From Acetobacteraceae bacterium (GTDB taxonomy: Bacteria; Pseudomonadota; Alphaproteobacteria; Acetobacterales; Acetobacteraceae): a stretch of 64,000 bases of DNA. This document shows positions 32,574 through 41,061 of the stretch, in pieces; within the stretch, counting starts at the first letter, position 1; each line of letters opens with the position of its first letter. The DNA is taken from positions 23,231 through 87,230 of the forward strand of contig JAMXLO010000111.1 of assembly GCA_024280945.1 (NCBI GenBank), in the 5' to 3' direction. The position numbers were made by a program, and so were the translations under genes. The notes under the pieces are model-generated. The model saw only the letters and a list, made by a program, of their open reading frames with translations. It did no database searches and had not been told where the DNA came from.

Positions 32574-34805
32574 ATGACCACTTACATCGGCACCGCCACC
32601 TCCCGCATCGACGGCCATGCCAAGGTCACCGGCACAGCGAAATACGCGGCCGAGTTCAATGCCCCCCACCTCGCACATGCGAGCGTCGTCGGATCCACCA
32701 TCGCCAGGGGCCGCATCGCGCGCATCGACACGAGCCGGGCCCGGTCAGTGCCTGGCGTACTGGCGGTGCTTACGCATCAGAACCGGCCGCCGATGGCAAG
32801 CGACGACAGCGCCTACAAGGATGATGTTGCGCCGGAGGGTGCGCCGTTCCGTCCGCTGTACAATGACCGAATCCTGTTCAGCGACCAACCGGTCGCTCTC
32901 GTTGTCGCCGAAGAGCCGGAGATCGCCCGGCTCGCGGCGTCACTGGTCCGGGTGGAATACCACGTGGATCTGCACGTCACGGATGTGCATCGGCAGCGCC
33001 ATAGCACCTTCGCGTTGGAGCCAGTCGAGCGGCTGGACGACAATCCGTTTGCCCCGCCGCCGCCGCGTGGCCAGCCAGAACATTCGCTCGCCTCAGCCGA
33101 CATGCGGCATCGCGCCGAGTATTTTGTTCCAATCGAGCATCACAACCCGATGGAACTGTATGCCTCAACGGTCGTCTTTGAAGACGAGGGCAGGCTGACC
33201 ATCTACGACAAGACGCAGGGCGTACAGAATGTCCAGCGCTATGTGGCCAGCGTATTCGAATTGGATCCGTCCCACGTGCGCGTCATGTCGCCTTTCGTTG
33301 GCGGCGCGTTCGGCTCGGGGCTGCGACCGCAGTATCAGGTCGTCCTCGCCGTACTTGCGTCGCTCTCGCTGAAACGCTCGGTGCGGCTCGTGCTGACACG
33401 GCAGCAGATGTATGGACTGGGCTACCGGCCCGCGATGCTTCAGGAGATCGAACTGGGCATCAATGCCCACGGAGCACTGGCGGCGATTACCCATGAAGCA
33501 ACCACGGTAACATCGCAACACGAGAACTACTATCGCCAGGAGACCGGCTGGTCAGGCCTGCTGTACCGCTCGGAGCACGCGCGGTATGCCCACAAGCTTG
33601 CACGGCTGGATCTCGCAACGTCGTGCGATATGCGTGCACCCAGCGCCGCGACCGCGGTCTATGCGCTGGAATGTGCGATGGATGAGCTCGCAGTCGCCCT
33701 GAAGCTGGATCCGTTGGAGCTTCGTCTGCGATGCTATTCCGAACGCGATCAGCACAACGACCGGCCGTACAGCAGCAAGGGGCTGCGCGACTGCTACCGG
33801 CGCGGAGCCGAGGCCTTCGGGTGGAGCGAACGCTCCCCCGAGCCGCGCTCGATGCGCGACGGCACCGAGCTTGTAGGATGGGGGATGGCTACCGGCGTAT
33901 GGGAAGCGCTGCAGGTCCCCATCGCCGTGCGCATAGCCCTGACGGCGAACGGACATGCAGAGATTGCCTGTGCAACCTCCGATATCGGCACCGGAACCTA
34001 CACCATCATGGCCCAGGTTGCAGCCGACATGCTGGGGCTGCCGCTGGATAACATCACCGTCCGCATTGGTGACTCAACGCTGCCGCAATCGCCGGTCGAG
34101 GGTGGATCGTGGATAGCGGCCTCGGTATCGAACGGCATCGCGACAACGGCACAGGCGATTCGTGCAGAGCTGCTGCACCTTGCGAAGGCAGTTCCAGGCT
34201 CACCTCTGCGGGATCTGGCGCCCGACGACGTTGTCCTGCTGGATGGCAGGCTTGTCAGCAAACGCGATGCCGCGCACGCAGTGTCGATCGCAGATGTGAT
34301 GCGCCATGGCGGCGTGGACCGCATCGAGCAAGAGAAGACGGCCAGCTTCCACCACACCGGCGCGCACTCGCACAACACCCACTCGGCGGTCTTCGCCGAG
34401 GTCAAGGTGGATGAGCAGATCGGTATCATTCGCGTCACCCGGGTCGTCAGTGCTGTTGCGGGCGGCCGCATCCTGAATGCCAAGACTGCGCGCAGTCAGA
34501 TCATGGGCGGTGTCGTGTGGGGCATCGGCATGGCGCTGCACGAGGAGACGCTGATCGACCATACGTTCGGCCGGATCATGAATGCCGACATCGCTGAATA
34601 TCATGTGCCGGTGAATGCCGACGTGCACGACATCGAGGTCATCTTCGTGGACGAACCCGACGGCATCGTCAATCCACTCGGCATCAAGGGGCTCGGCGAG
34701 ATCGGTATCGTGGGAGTGGCTGCGGCGATAGCGAATGCTGTGCATCACGCAACCGGCAAGCGAGTGCGCGATCTTCCGATCACCCTCGATAAGTTGCAGC
34801 GCTGA
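32574..34805 (+). CDS. paoC: Aldehyde dehydrogenase molybdopterin-binding subunit
   Basis: A 743-residue catalytic subunit that binds the molybdenum-pterin cofactor. The N-terminal aldehyde oxidase hammerhead domain is recognised from RIDGHAKVTGTAKYAAEFNA. FVGGAFGSGLRPQYQ and the glycine-rich VEGGSWIAASVSNG are cofactor contacts, and the conserved catalytic Glu lies in GIKGLGEIGIVG near residue 705. Substrates in this family are aliphatic and aromatic aldehydes; the exact one is unknown. It ends the paoABC set. No paoD/MocA-type maturation gene follows, so cofactor insertion must rely on genes elsewhere. Confidence 0.88.
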   Translation: MTTYIGTATSRIDGHAKVTGTAKYAAEFNAPHLAHASVVGSTIARGRIARIDTSRARSVPGVLAVLTHQNRPPMASDDSAYKDDVAPEGAPFRPLYNDRILFSDQPVALVVAEEPEIARLAASLVRVEYHVDLHVTDVHRQRHSTFALEPVERLDDNPFAPPPPRGQPEHSLASADMRHRAEYFVPIEHHNPMELYASTVVFEDEGRLTIYDKTQGVQNVQRYVASVFELDPSHVRVMSPFVGGAFGSGLRPQYQVVLAVLASLSLKRSVRLVLTRQQMYGLGYRPAMLQEIELGINAHGALAAITHEATTVTSQHENYYRQETGWSGLLYRSEHARYAHKLARLDLATSCDMRAPSAATAVYALECAMDELAVALKLDPLELRLRCYSERDQHNDRPYSSKGLRDCYRRGAEAFGWSERSPEPRSMRDGTELVGWGMATGVWEALQVPIAVRIALTANGHAEIACATSDIGTGTYTIMAQVAADMLGLPLDNITVRIGDSTLPQSPVEGGSWIAASVSNGIATTAQAIRAELLHLAKAVPGSPLRDLAPDDVVLLDGRLVSKRDAAHAVSIADVMRHGGVDRIEQEKTASFHHTGAHSHNTHSAVFAEVKVDEQIGIIRVTRVVSAVAGGRILNAKTARSQIMGGVVWGIGMALHEETLIDHTFGRIMNADIAEYHVPVNADVHDIEVIFVDEPDGIVNPLGIKGLGEIGIVGVAAAIANAVHHATGKRVRDLPITLDKLQR

Positions 34806-34816
34806 ACCCAGCGAGC

Positions 34817-35008
34817 CTACTTGGCAGGACGGTCGGGCGCCCGGATGCGCGCGACCAACCGACGCGCTTCCCACACTTCCGCCGCGGGGTAGGTATCGAG
34901 CATGCGCTCAGCGTGAAGACAGGCCTCCTGATCGGTGGCGCATTCAACGTTCTGCGCCTCCTTAATGTGATCGTCGGAACCAATCATATAGATCCGATAA
35001 AGCGCCAT
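34817..35008 (-). CDS. Small hypothetical protein with MALYRI N-terminus
   Basis: A 63-residue protein: MALYRIYMIGSDDHIKEAQN, then an ATDQEACLHAERML helix and the AAEVWEARRLV strand. GGGGAGAG sits seven bases before the ATG, which is why I do not use the frame's extension to 35059. It shares its N-terminal domain with the 5923-6270 product. This looks like a short alpha/beta domain repeated around alphaproteobacterial genomes. No known function. It is convergent with paoC, only 11 bp away. Confidence 0.7.
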   Translation of the reverse strand: MALYRIYMIGSDDHIKEAQNVECATDQEACLHAERMLDTYPAAEVWEARRLVARIRAPDRPAK

Positions 35009-35132
35009 CCGCTCTCCCCTGGGGGCATCGGATAAAGCAGGGGAAGCGTAACAAGTCACTTACGCCTTTTGACTATGGCTCGCCCGAGTTGGCCATGACG
35101 TGGACCGCGGGGCGCCGTCGGCGTCGATCAAT

Positions 35133-36437
35133 CTATTGCGCTGGAACGCGCGTGTCCGCCACTTCCGCGTCCACTGCCGACTGCGCCACTGCCAGTGTGT
35201 GGCGCACGTCGGCCGCATCATGCGCGAGCGAGACGTAGAATTTGCTCTCGCCCTTCAGGATGCCGCCCTCGCGGAAACGACGGTTGAAGCGGCGGCTCAT
35301 CTCGGCGTCGGCACGCAGCCAGCCGCGGTAGTCGGAGATATCGCCGCTGGCATAGACGATGTCGAACAGCGGCGGCACGCCGATCACCTGCGCCGGCAGG
35401 CCGGCCTTTTCCAGCATGGCTGAGATGCCGCTCATCAGCTCGCGTCCGGTGGCAAAGACCTTTTCGTAGGCTCCTGCGCGACGCAGGATCTCCAGCGTTG
35501 CCAGTCCCGCGACGGCCGCCACGGGATTGCCTGACAGCGTGCCGATCTGGGTGAGGAAGCGATCGTCACCGACCTTGCCGCGATCGAACAGCGACATGAT
35601 GTCCTCGCGACCGGCGATCGCCGCGAGCGGAAAGCCTCCGCCGATGATCTTTCCCAGCGTGCAGAGATCGGGCGTGACGCCATAGAATTCCTGCGCGCCG
35701 CCGTAGGCGAAGCGAAATCCGGTCACCACCTCATCGAAGATCAGCGGAATGCCATGCTCGGCGGTGGCATCGCGCAGCGCCTGCAGAAAGCCAGGCTTCG
35801 GTGGCAGCAGACGCTGGAATGGCTCGACGATGACGCCGCCCAGCTCATCGTGATGTTCGTGGATCAGGCTCGCCGCCATCGCCGGGTCGTTGAACGGTGC
35901 GATGATCATCTCGTCGCGCACGCTGCGCGGAATCCCCGGAGAGTCTGGCACCGCTTGTGGGAAATTGCCGGGGCGCTTCGGTGCAAGGCTCATCAGGCTG
36001 TAGTCGCTCATGCCATGATAGCCGCCCTCGAACTTGAGGATCTTGTCGCGGCCGCGGAAGGCGCGGGCGACGCGCATGGCATAGGCGTCGGCCTCGGTAC
36101 CGCTGGAGACGAAGCGCACCTTCTCGGCGCAGGCGACCGCGTCGACGATGGCCTCGGCCAGCTTGATGCCGTGCTCGTTGTTGGCGAAGAACGTGGTCCC
36201 GCGCGGGATCTGCGCCTGCACAGCAGCCATCACGTCCGGATGGCAGTGGCCGATGAACATGGGGCCGGAGCCAAGCAGGAAGTCCACGTATTGGTTGCCG
36301 CTGACGTCCCAGACCCGGCCACCGCGACCCTCGCGGATGACGATGTCCGCGGCCAGATTCCCGAAGCTGCCGGCAGGCAGCACGCGCTGCGCCAGATCCA
36401 GCAGGGTTTGTTCTTCCTCGCCGCGTGTCCGTGCCAT
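35133..36437 (-). CDS. Class-III aminotransferase, glutamate-1-semialdehyde 2,1-aminomutase-like
   Basis: A 434-residue PLP enzyme. Features: GQYVDFLLGSGPMFIGHCHP-like substrate/cofactor region (NQYVDFLLGSGPMFIGHCHP), VRFVSSGTEADAYAMRVARA, FDEVVTGFRF, and TLGKIIGGGFPLAA with the Schiff-base Lys near residue 265. The sequence resembles HemL but is also shared with aspartate aminotransferase-family enzymes acting in catabolism. I do not call hemL because the gene sits in an operon with an MFS transporter, six bases downstream, rather than with haem genes. It may transaminate a substrate taken up by that transporter. Confidence 0.8.
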   Translation of the reverse strand: MARTRGEEEQTLLDLAQRVLPAGSFGNLAADIVIREGRGGRVWDVSGNQYVDFLLGSGPMFIGHCHPDVMAAVQAQIPRGTTFFANNEHGIKLAEAIVDAVACAEKVRFVSSGTEADAYAMRVARAFRGRDKILKFEGGYHGMSDYSLMSLAPKRPGNFPQAVPDSPGIPRSVRDEMIIAPFNDPAMAASLIHEHHDELGGVIVEPFQRLLPPKPGFLQALRDATAEHGIPLIFDEVVTGFRFAYGGAQEFYGVTPDLCTLGKIIGGGFPLAAIAGREDIMSLFDRGKVGDDRFLTQIGTLSGNPVAAVAGLATLEILRRAGAYEKVFATGRELMSGISAMLEKAGLPAQVIGVPPLFDIVYASGDISDYRGWLRADAEMSRRFNRRFREGGILKGESKFYVSLAHDAADVRHTLAVAQSAVDAEVADTRVPAQ

Positions 36438-36443
36438 CCTCGC

Positions 36444-37670
36444 CTACTCCGCCAGAGCCACACCAACGGCGCGCCGTCGCGCGCGCCAGTCACCGACCAG
36501 CACCATCAGTACGGTCGCCAGCATGAAACAGACCGAGCTGTAGAAGATCCAGCGCGGCGCGCCATTGTCCATGAACCAGCCCCCGAGCATAGGGCCAATC
36601 GTCCCCCCGATGTTGAAGCCGGTGGTGACGACGCCGAATACACGCCCCGCCATGCCTGGTGGTGCGGCGGCGCGCACCAGCATGTCGCGCGACGGCATGA
36701 TCATGCCGGCGAGGAACCCGGCCGCAGCCATCGCCGGCAGCAGCAGCACCACGCCGAGATCGAAGGTGCCGATTGTGAAGGTAATCGCCGCGGCGGCGCC
36801 GAACCCGGCGGCGGCAACCTCGGCGTGGCGGCGGGTCGCATCGGCGATGAAGCCCCCGGCCAGCACGCCGACAGCGGTGGCCGCGAGATAGGCGGACAAA
36901 GCCGCGTTGGCAGCGGAGAGCTGCACGCCGTAGAGCGCAACCAAAGCCACCACCGAGAAGGCGGTGATGGCGCCGGAGGACAGGCTCAGCAAGGCGAACA
37001 AGCCGGTCAGGCTGATCACGGCGGGAGAAAGCAAGACCCGGCCATGCGCCTCCTCGCGCCGCGTTGCCGGCCTGGACGCCGCGACCTGGTCCAGCGCTGG
37101 TGCAAGCAGTAGTGGCACGGCGACGATCAGGCCGAGTGCGCCGGCGCAGAGCAGCGCGACGCGAAAACCGAAGGTGGTCGCCAGCAGGACCATCACAGTC
37201 GGCGCGATCGCACCGCCAAGGAAGCCGGAGAAGGTGTGGATCGAGAACGCACGACCGACCCGTACCGGATCAATCACTGCACCCAGGATCGAGTAGTCCG
37301 ATGGGTGATAGACGGCGTTGGCGACACCGAACAGCGCGGCGGCACAGATCAACCACTGGTAGGACGGAAACACCCCTACCGAGCCAAAGGCGATGCCTGA
37401 GAGGCAAAGGCCGAAAATCAGCATGCGGCGCGGACCGAAGCGGTCCACTGCATAGCCGATCGGCGCCTGCACCAGCGCCGAGGTGACGTTGGAGATGGTG
37501 ATGACCAGGCCGAGTTCGACGAAGCCCACTCCCATGCGCTCGCGCAGCAGGTAGAACAGCGGAGGCAGGACCAGATAGTGGAAGTGGCTTACGAGATGCG
37601 CAGCCGAGATCAGCCAGAGCGCACGCGCCTCGCTCGATCTTGGTGTCGTGAACGTCATGGAGGCATCCAT
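36444..37670 (-). CDS. MFS transporter
   Basis: A major facilitator protein of about 408 residues with twelve predicted transmembrane segments. The first conserved loop is [13 protein letters not shown] and [20 protein letters not shown] is characteristic of the CynX/nitrate-type or sugar-phosphate related MFS subgroup. It resembles the 49612-50820 protein (both have ...NAV/NSVIHPSDYAIL). The exact start among ATGs at 37718, 37670 and 37658 is uncertain; I use 37670. It precedes the aminotransferase by six bases, so both are expressed together. Substrate unknown. Confidence 0.85.
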   Translation of the reverse strand: MDASMTFTTPRSSEARALWLISAAHLVSHFHYLVLPPLFYLLRERMGVGFVELGLVITISNVTSALVQAPIGYAVDRFGPRRMLIFGLCLSGIAFGSVGVFPSYQWLICAAALFGVANAVYHPSDYSILGAVIDPVRVGRAFSIHTFSGFLGGAIAPTVMVLLATTFGFRVALLCAGALGLIVAVPLLLAPALDQVAASRPATRREEAHGRVLLSPAVISLTGLFALLSLSSGAITAFSVVALVALYGVQLSAANAALSAYLAATAVGVLAGGFIADATRRHAEVAAAGFGAAAAITFTIGTFDLGVVLLLPAMAAAGFLAGMIMPSRDMLVRAAAPPGMAGRVFGVVTTGFNIGGTIGPMLGGWFMDNGAPRWIFYSSVCFMLATVLMVLVGDWRARRRAVGVALAE

Positions 37671-37935
37671 ACGCCATTCCGGCCAAGGCGGGAACCAGGA
37701 CAGGGGCACGGTGTACACGCGTTCACGCTACGTTTGCACTCATGATCATCGGGTCCCGCCTTCAATGGCAGCGCACCGCCTTGCGCCAGTCCCATGCGTC
37801 GCCCAGGCCAAGCGGCCACACGATGCGAGGCACGCTGCCGTTTCGCGGCTGTGCGGGCTTGACCCGCCTTAACCCATCTCTAGTTGCATCGCCTCAGATT
37901 GTTCAGCCCGCCATCCAGCATCGGAGTGTCCGCGC

Positions 37936-38462
37936 ATGTCTGGGCTGTGGAACAGCATTCGCCACCCACATCTTGCCGTCCGCCTGCAACCGATAGCTGC
38001 CACTTCTCTTCTGTGTCTGGTGGCGCTTGGCGGGACTTTCCATCTATGAGCGCTACAATCAGATGCTGGAGGCGCGGGTCGAAAGCTTCGCGCTATTGCC
38101 GAGCAGATAGTCTCGATCGCTGCTGAACTCGGGCGAGGGGTGCAGGCAGGCACTTTGACGCACGACAAGGCCATACAACGATATCGCGATATGATTCGTC
38201 CGATCCGCTATGAGGGCGGAGCAGGCTACTATTTTGCCTACGGCTATGGATGCAAACACCCTCGTCCTTGGGCCGACTCCCCAAAGTTGAAGGCACCAAC
38301 CGCATCGATATGGGGCGCTGACGGCAAGTTCTTCCTGAAGATCTGATTGCGGTTGCACCGCCGGGAGGAGAGACAAGTATCTATCGCTGTCCGAAGCCCG
38401 GATCGGAAAATCCGCAACCAAAGCTCGCTACGTCCTGGCCAGTTCCTGGCTGGAACATGTGT
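37936..38462 (+). pseudogene. Decayed chemoreceptor with sCache_2 sensor, frameshifted and truncated
   Basis: Translating the plus strand and switching frame four times recovers a methyl-accepting chemotaxis protein N-terminus. Frame 1 from ATG 37936: LAVRLQPIAATSLLCLVAL, a membrane helix. Frame 2 near 38042: IYERYNQMLEARVE. Frame 1 from 38089: RAIAEQIVSIAAE, RYRDMIRPIRYEGGAGYYFA. Frame 2 near 38249: DANTLVLGPTP. Frame 3 from 38286: EGTNRIDM, then DLIAVAPPGG and SENPQPKLATSWPVPGWN. These are the standard sCache_2 blocks. Stops and shifts break it, and the HAMP and signalling domains are gone. No complete chemoreceptor gene is nearby. Confidence 0.75.
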
Positions 38463-38578
38463 TCAATGCGGTCACCAGGCTTGGATTCATTATCGCCTGG
38501 TCGAGATGGTGAAGGCGCCACCAAGCGTGCGCCGCCCAGGCGCACTACCGCAGGCACCAGGCACAACTGCAGTACTGG

Positions 38579-38608
38579 TGCAGTGGAGATTCTTGCAGTG
38601 GAGATTCT
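38579..38608. repeat. 15-bp tandem duplication
   Basis: The 15-mer TGCAGTGGAGATTCT occurs twice back to back, ending exactly at the left TA of the miniature element at 38608. It is a recent slippage or repair product beside the insertion point, or a footprint of imprecise excision. Confidence 0.75.
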
Positions 38609-38820
38609 AGTGTGGTCTCTGGTTCCGCAGGTCCACTTGCGACGGCTGATCCCTTGGCGCGTTGGAAGCAAGCTCAGTCCCGGCAGGGCAAACACCAGAA
38701 AATAGGCGTGGGCGATGTAAAGGCCCGTGCCAACTAACAATGGATGCTCGTGTCCTTATCGGTTCGGAACTGCGCATCTAGCGGATCCACACTGCGACGG
38801 ACTTCCTCATCGGGACACTA
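38608..38820. mobile_element. Palindromic miniature element, copy A (MITE-like)
   Basis: This 213-bp block is bounded by TA within CTAG at both ends: TAGTGTGGTCTCTGGTTCC on the left, and TAGTGTCCCGATGAGGAAG read inward from the right. Both ends are about 75-80% identical to those of the 44353-44491 block, in opposite orientation. No transposase is encoded. TA flanks and CTAG targets suggest mobilisation by an IS630/Tc1-type transposase, which is inference. Its right end touches the stop codon of the LpoA-like gene. Confidence 0.55.
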
Positions 38821-38821
38821 G

Positions 38822-40072
38822 CTAGGCGCCCGGTACATTGCCCGACTGCGGCGCTGGCTCCAGCATCTGCGGACCGCCACGCTCGACCGTGAACACTGCC
38901 AGCGCCCGCCGCACCTGGCCATCGGCCAGAAGTGCGAGCCAGCCGTCGGCACCAACAAAGCCGGATGGCTGGGTCAACGCGCCGACCGAATAACCCTGCC
39001 CCGCCAGCACGCGCGCTATAGAGGCGGCGTCGTACGCCAGATCGGCGACCGCCGGCGGCGGGCTGCCGTATTTGGCGGTGTACGCCTGTTCGAAAGCAGT
39101 GCGCGCGGCCGGATCAGGAGCGGCGTACCAGGCGTGGATGAACTGGCCGGAGCCGCTCGACGGGTTGGCCCACAGCGCTGGTCCCAGGATCTGCACCTGC
39201 GAGCGATCCACATCGTAGTACGGCAGCACGGCAGCGATCTCCGCCAAGGCCTCACCGGTATCGGCCAGCAGCAGAGCGTTGAAGCTTGGGGGAGCGATCG
39301 ACGACTTGGCCAGTTCCTGCGCCTCGCGGCGACCTTCCGGCGTACCGAGCGCGCGCGCCTGGCGGATCTGTGCGTCGATCGGTCCGCGTCGGCTCGCATA
39401 CCCGGACAGATCGCGCGCCGCCGCATTGATCGCAGGCATACCGCGTGCGTAGAAGCGTACCTGCGGCTCTGGCAGGCCGTTGCCGGTCGCGGCCTGGGTC
39501 AGCGCCTGTCCCATGGCATGGCCGAAGTCGTTGTCCGGCAACAGCCCCGCGAACTGCGATTTGCCCTGGCCCAGTCCGGCGGCGACCAGGCGCCGCACCT
39601 GCTGGCCAGGAGTAATGCCCAGCGTCCATACACCTGGCTGGGCCTGTGACGGATCGTTGGTGAAGGCGAGCAGCGCCACGTTGGCGGAACGCGCAATCGG
39701 CGCGACCGCGGCGGTTTCCGGCGAGGTCAGCGGCCCGAGAATCAAGCCGACGCGGTCGGCGACGGCCTGCTGCGCTGCCGCTGCAGCACCTTCGGGCGTC
39801 CCGCCGGTGTCCTTCGGCTCGAGCGGTGGCGCACCCGGCCCATCGAGGGCGAGCTGCGCGGCGCGCAGCATGTTCTGGCCGAGGTCGGCCCGAGGCCCCG
39901 ATAGCGGCAGCAGGATGGCCACCCGCTGCCCGGCCGGTCCCCCTGGCCCTGCGCGACCGAGCGGGACCGGTCCACCGCCATAGCCGTAGCCCGGTGGCCG
40001 ATAGCCATATCCACCACCGCATGCAGCAAGTGTTATTGTGCCGAGAAGGAGCACGAATGCCCGACGAAGCAT
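38822..40072 (-). CDS. LpoA-like lipoprotein, penicillin-binding protein activator family
   Basis: A 416-residue lipoprotein. The lipobox LAAC (Cys18) ends the signal MLRRAFVLLLGTITLAAC. The rest is a type-I periplasmic binding fold: RVAILLPLSGPRADLGQNML, VGLILGPLTSPETAAVAPIA, RFYARGMPAI and LAYDAASIARVLAGQGY. In gammaproteobacteria LpoA activates PBP1A; alphaproteobacterial homologues sit next to rsmI as here. The start at 40072 is favoured by AGGAG nine bases upstream. It overlaps the rsmI start by 16 bases head to head. A Gly/Tyr/Pro-rich linker follows the lipidated Cys. Confidence 0.82.
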   Translation of the reverse strand: MLRRAFVLLLGTITLAACGGGYGYRPPGYGYGGGPVPLGRAGPGGPAGQRVAILLPLSGPRADLGQNMLRAAQLALDGPGAPPLEPKDTGGTPEGAAAAAQQAVADRVGLILGPLTSPETAAVAPIARSANVALLAFTNDPSQAQPGVWTLGITPGQQVRRLVAAGLGQGKSQFAGLLPDNDFGHAMGQALTQAATGNGLPEPQVRFYARGMPAINAAARDLSGYASRRGPIDAQIRQARALGTPEGRREAQELAKSSIAPPSFNALLLADTGEALAEIAAVLPYYDVDRSQVQILGPALWANPSSGSGQFIHAWYAAPDPAARTAFEQAYTAKYGSPPPAVADLAYDAASIARVLAGQGYSVGALTQPSGFVGADGWLALLADGQVRRALAVFTVERGGPQMLEPAPQSGNVPGA

Positions 40073-40941
40073 GCCCTGCATCTCCTGAACCATCCGCCCT
40101 CGCAAACGGACTTGTCCTGGTTTCCACGCCGATCGGCAACCTGCACGATCTCGCCCCGCGTGCCAAAGCGACCTTGCTCAGCGCCGACCTGATCCTGTGT
40201 GAGGATACGCGTCACTCGGCCAGGCTGATCACCACGATTGGCGCCAAGGTGAAACTGCAGCCGCTGCACGAGCACAACGAGGACGCCGCCATCCCGCGCG
40301 TGTTGGAGCAGTTGCGCCAGGGCAAGCGTATCGCGCTGATCTCCGATGCCGGCGTACCATTGGTGTCCGATCCGGGTTATCGCCTGGTACGCGCCGCGTT
40401 GGCCGATGGCCTGCCGGTGACCGCGGTGCCCGGGGCGAATGCCGCAGTCATGGCGCTCGTGCTGTCAGGGCTGCCGCCGTTGCCATTTCTCATGCTGGGC
40501 TTTCCACCGCCGCGCCGGGCTGCCCGCCGCGCGGCACTTGGCCGCTTGCGCGCCGCGGAGAGAGCCGGTCTGTCCGCCACGTTCGTCTGGTACGAGGCGC
40601 CCCACCGGCTTGCGCAAACACTCGCCGACATGTCGGACGCATTTGGTCCGCGGCAGGCAGCGGTGGCGCGTGAACTGACCAAGCGGTTCGAGGAAGTGCG
40701 ACGGGGAACCTTGTCGGAACTCGCTGCACATTATCGCGATCACGCCGCGCGCGGTGAGGTCACTGTCGTCGTCGGCCCCGCCGAGCAGGATGATCCCGAG
40801 GACCTCGACGGCCAGTTGCGTGCGGCACTTGCGGGCAACAGCGTGAAGGATGCCGCCGCGCTGGTTGCCGCCGCGACCGGCCTTCCGCGCAAGCTGGTCT
40901 ATGCGCGGGCGTTGGCGCTGACGGTGCGTCAGGAGCCGTAG
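40057..40941 (+). CDS. rsmI: 16S rRNA (cytidine(1402)-2'-O)-methyltransferase
   Basis: A 294-residue SAM-dependent tetrapyrrole-methylase fold enzyme that methylates C1402 of 16S rRNA. Marks are LVLVSTPIGNLHDLAPRAK, LCEDTRHSARLI and LISDAGVPLVSDPGYRLV near the N-terminal half, with VTAVPGANAAVMALVLSGLP. AAGGAG six bases before the ATG at 40057 fixes the start. The neighbour order LpoA-rsmI is conserved widely, but the usual yraN (UPF0102) does not follow; instead 120 bp separate it from acdS. Its start region is antisense to the lpoA start region. Confidence 0.92.
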   Translation: MPDEACPASPEPSALANGLVLVSTPIGNLHDLAPRAKATLLSADLILCEDTRHSARLITTIGAKVKLQPLHEHNEDAAIPRVLEQLRQGKRIALISDAGVPLVSDPGYRLVRAALADGLPVTAVPGANAAVMALVLSGLPPLPFLMLGFPPPRRAARRAALGRLRAAERAGLSATFVWYEAPHRLAQTLADMSDAFGPRQAAVARELTKRFEEVRRGTLSELAAHYRDHAARGEVTVVVGPAEQDDPEDLDGQLRAALAGNSVKDAAALVAAATGLPRKLVYARALALTVRQEP

Positions 40942-41061
40942 CGCGACCAGGACCGCCAGAGTTCACCAACGCGGCCAAGCTTCGCACTGTCGTATTGCAC
41001 GCATCAGCGCGCGCGGCGAAGCGGCTGGTGGGACAGACCGGTCCTTTGCTAAGGAAATCGC

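Noticed and set aside
35133..36437. hemL (glutamate-1-semialdehyde aminomutase proper)
   Set aside because: Similarity is clear but the operon with an MFS transporter suggests a different aminotransferase, so only the family name is given.
35754..37112. Plus-strand reading frame of 452 codons
   Set aside because: It crosses the aminotransferase and MFS genes in antisense and is His/Arg/Asp-rich without a fold.
38690..38740. Inverted Cache-like fragment (minus strand GTGLYIAHAYF) inside copy A
   Set aside because: The match to the Cache ending GTGLYID is too short to separate from chance.
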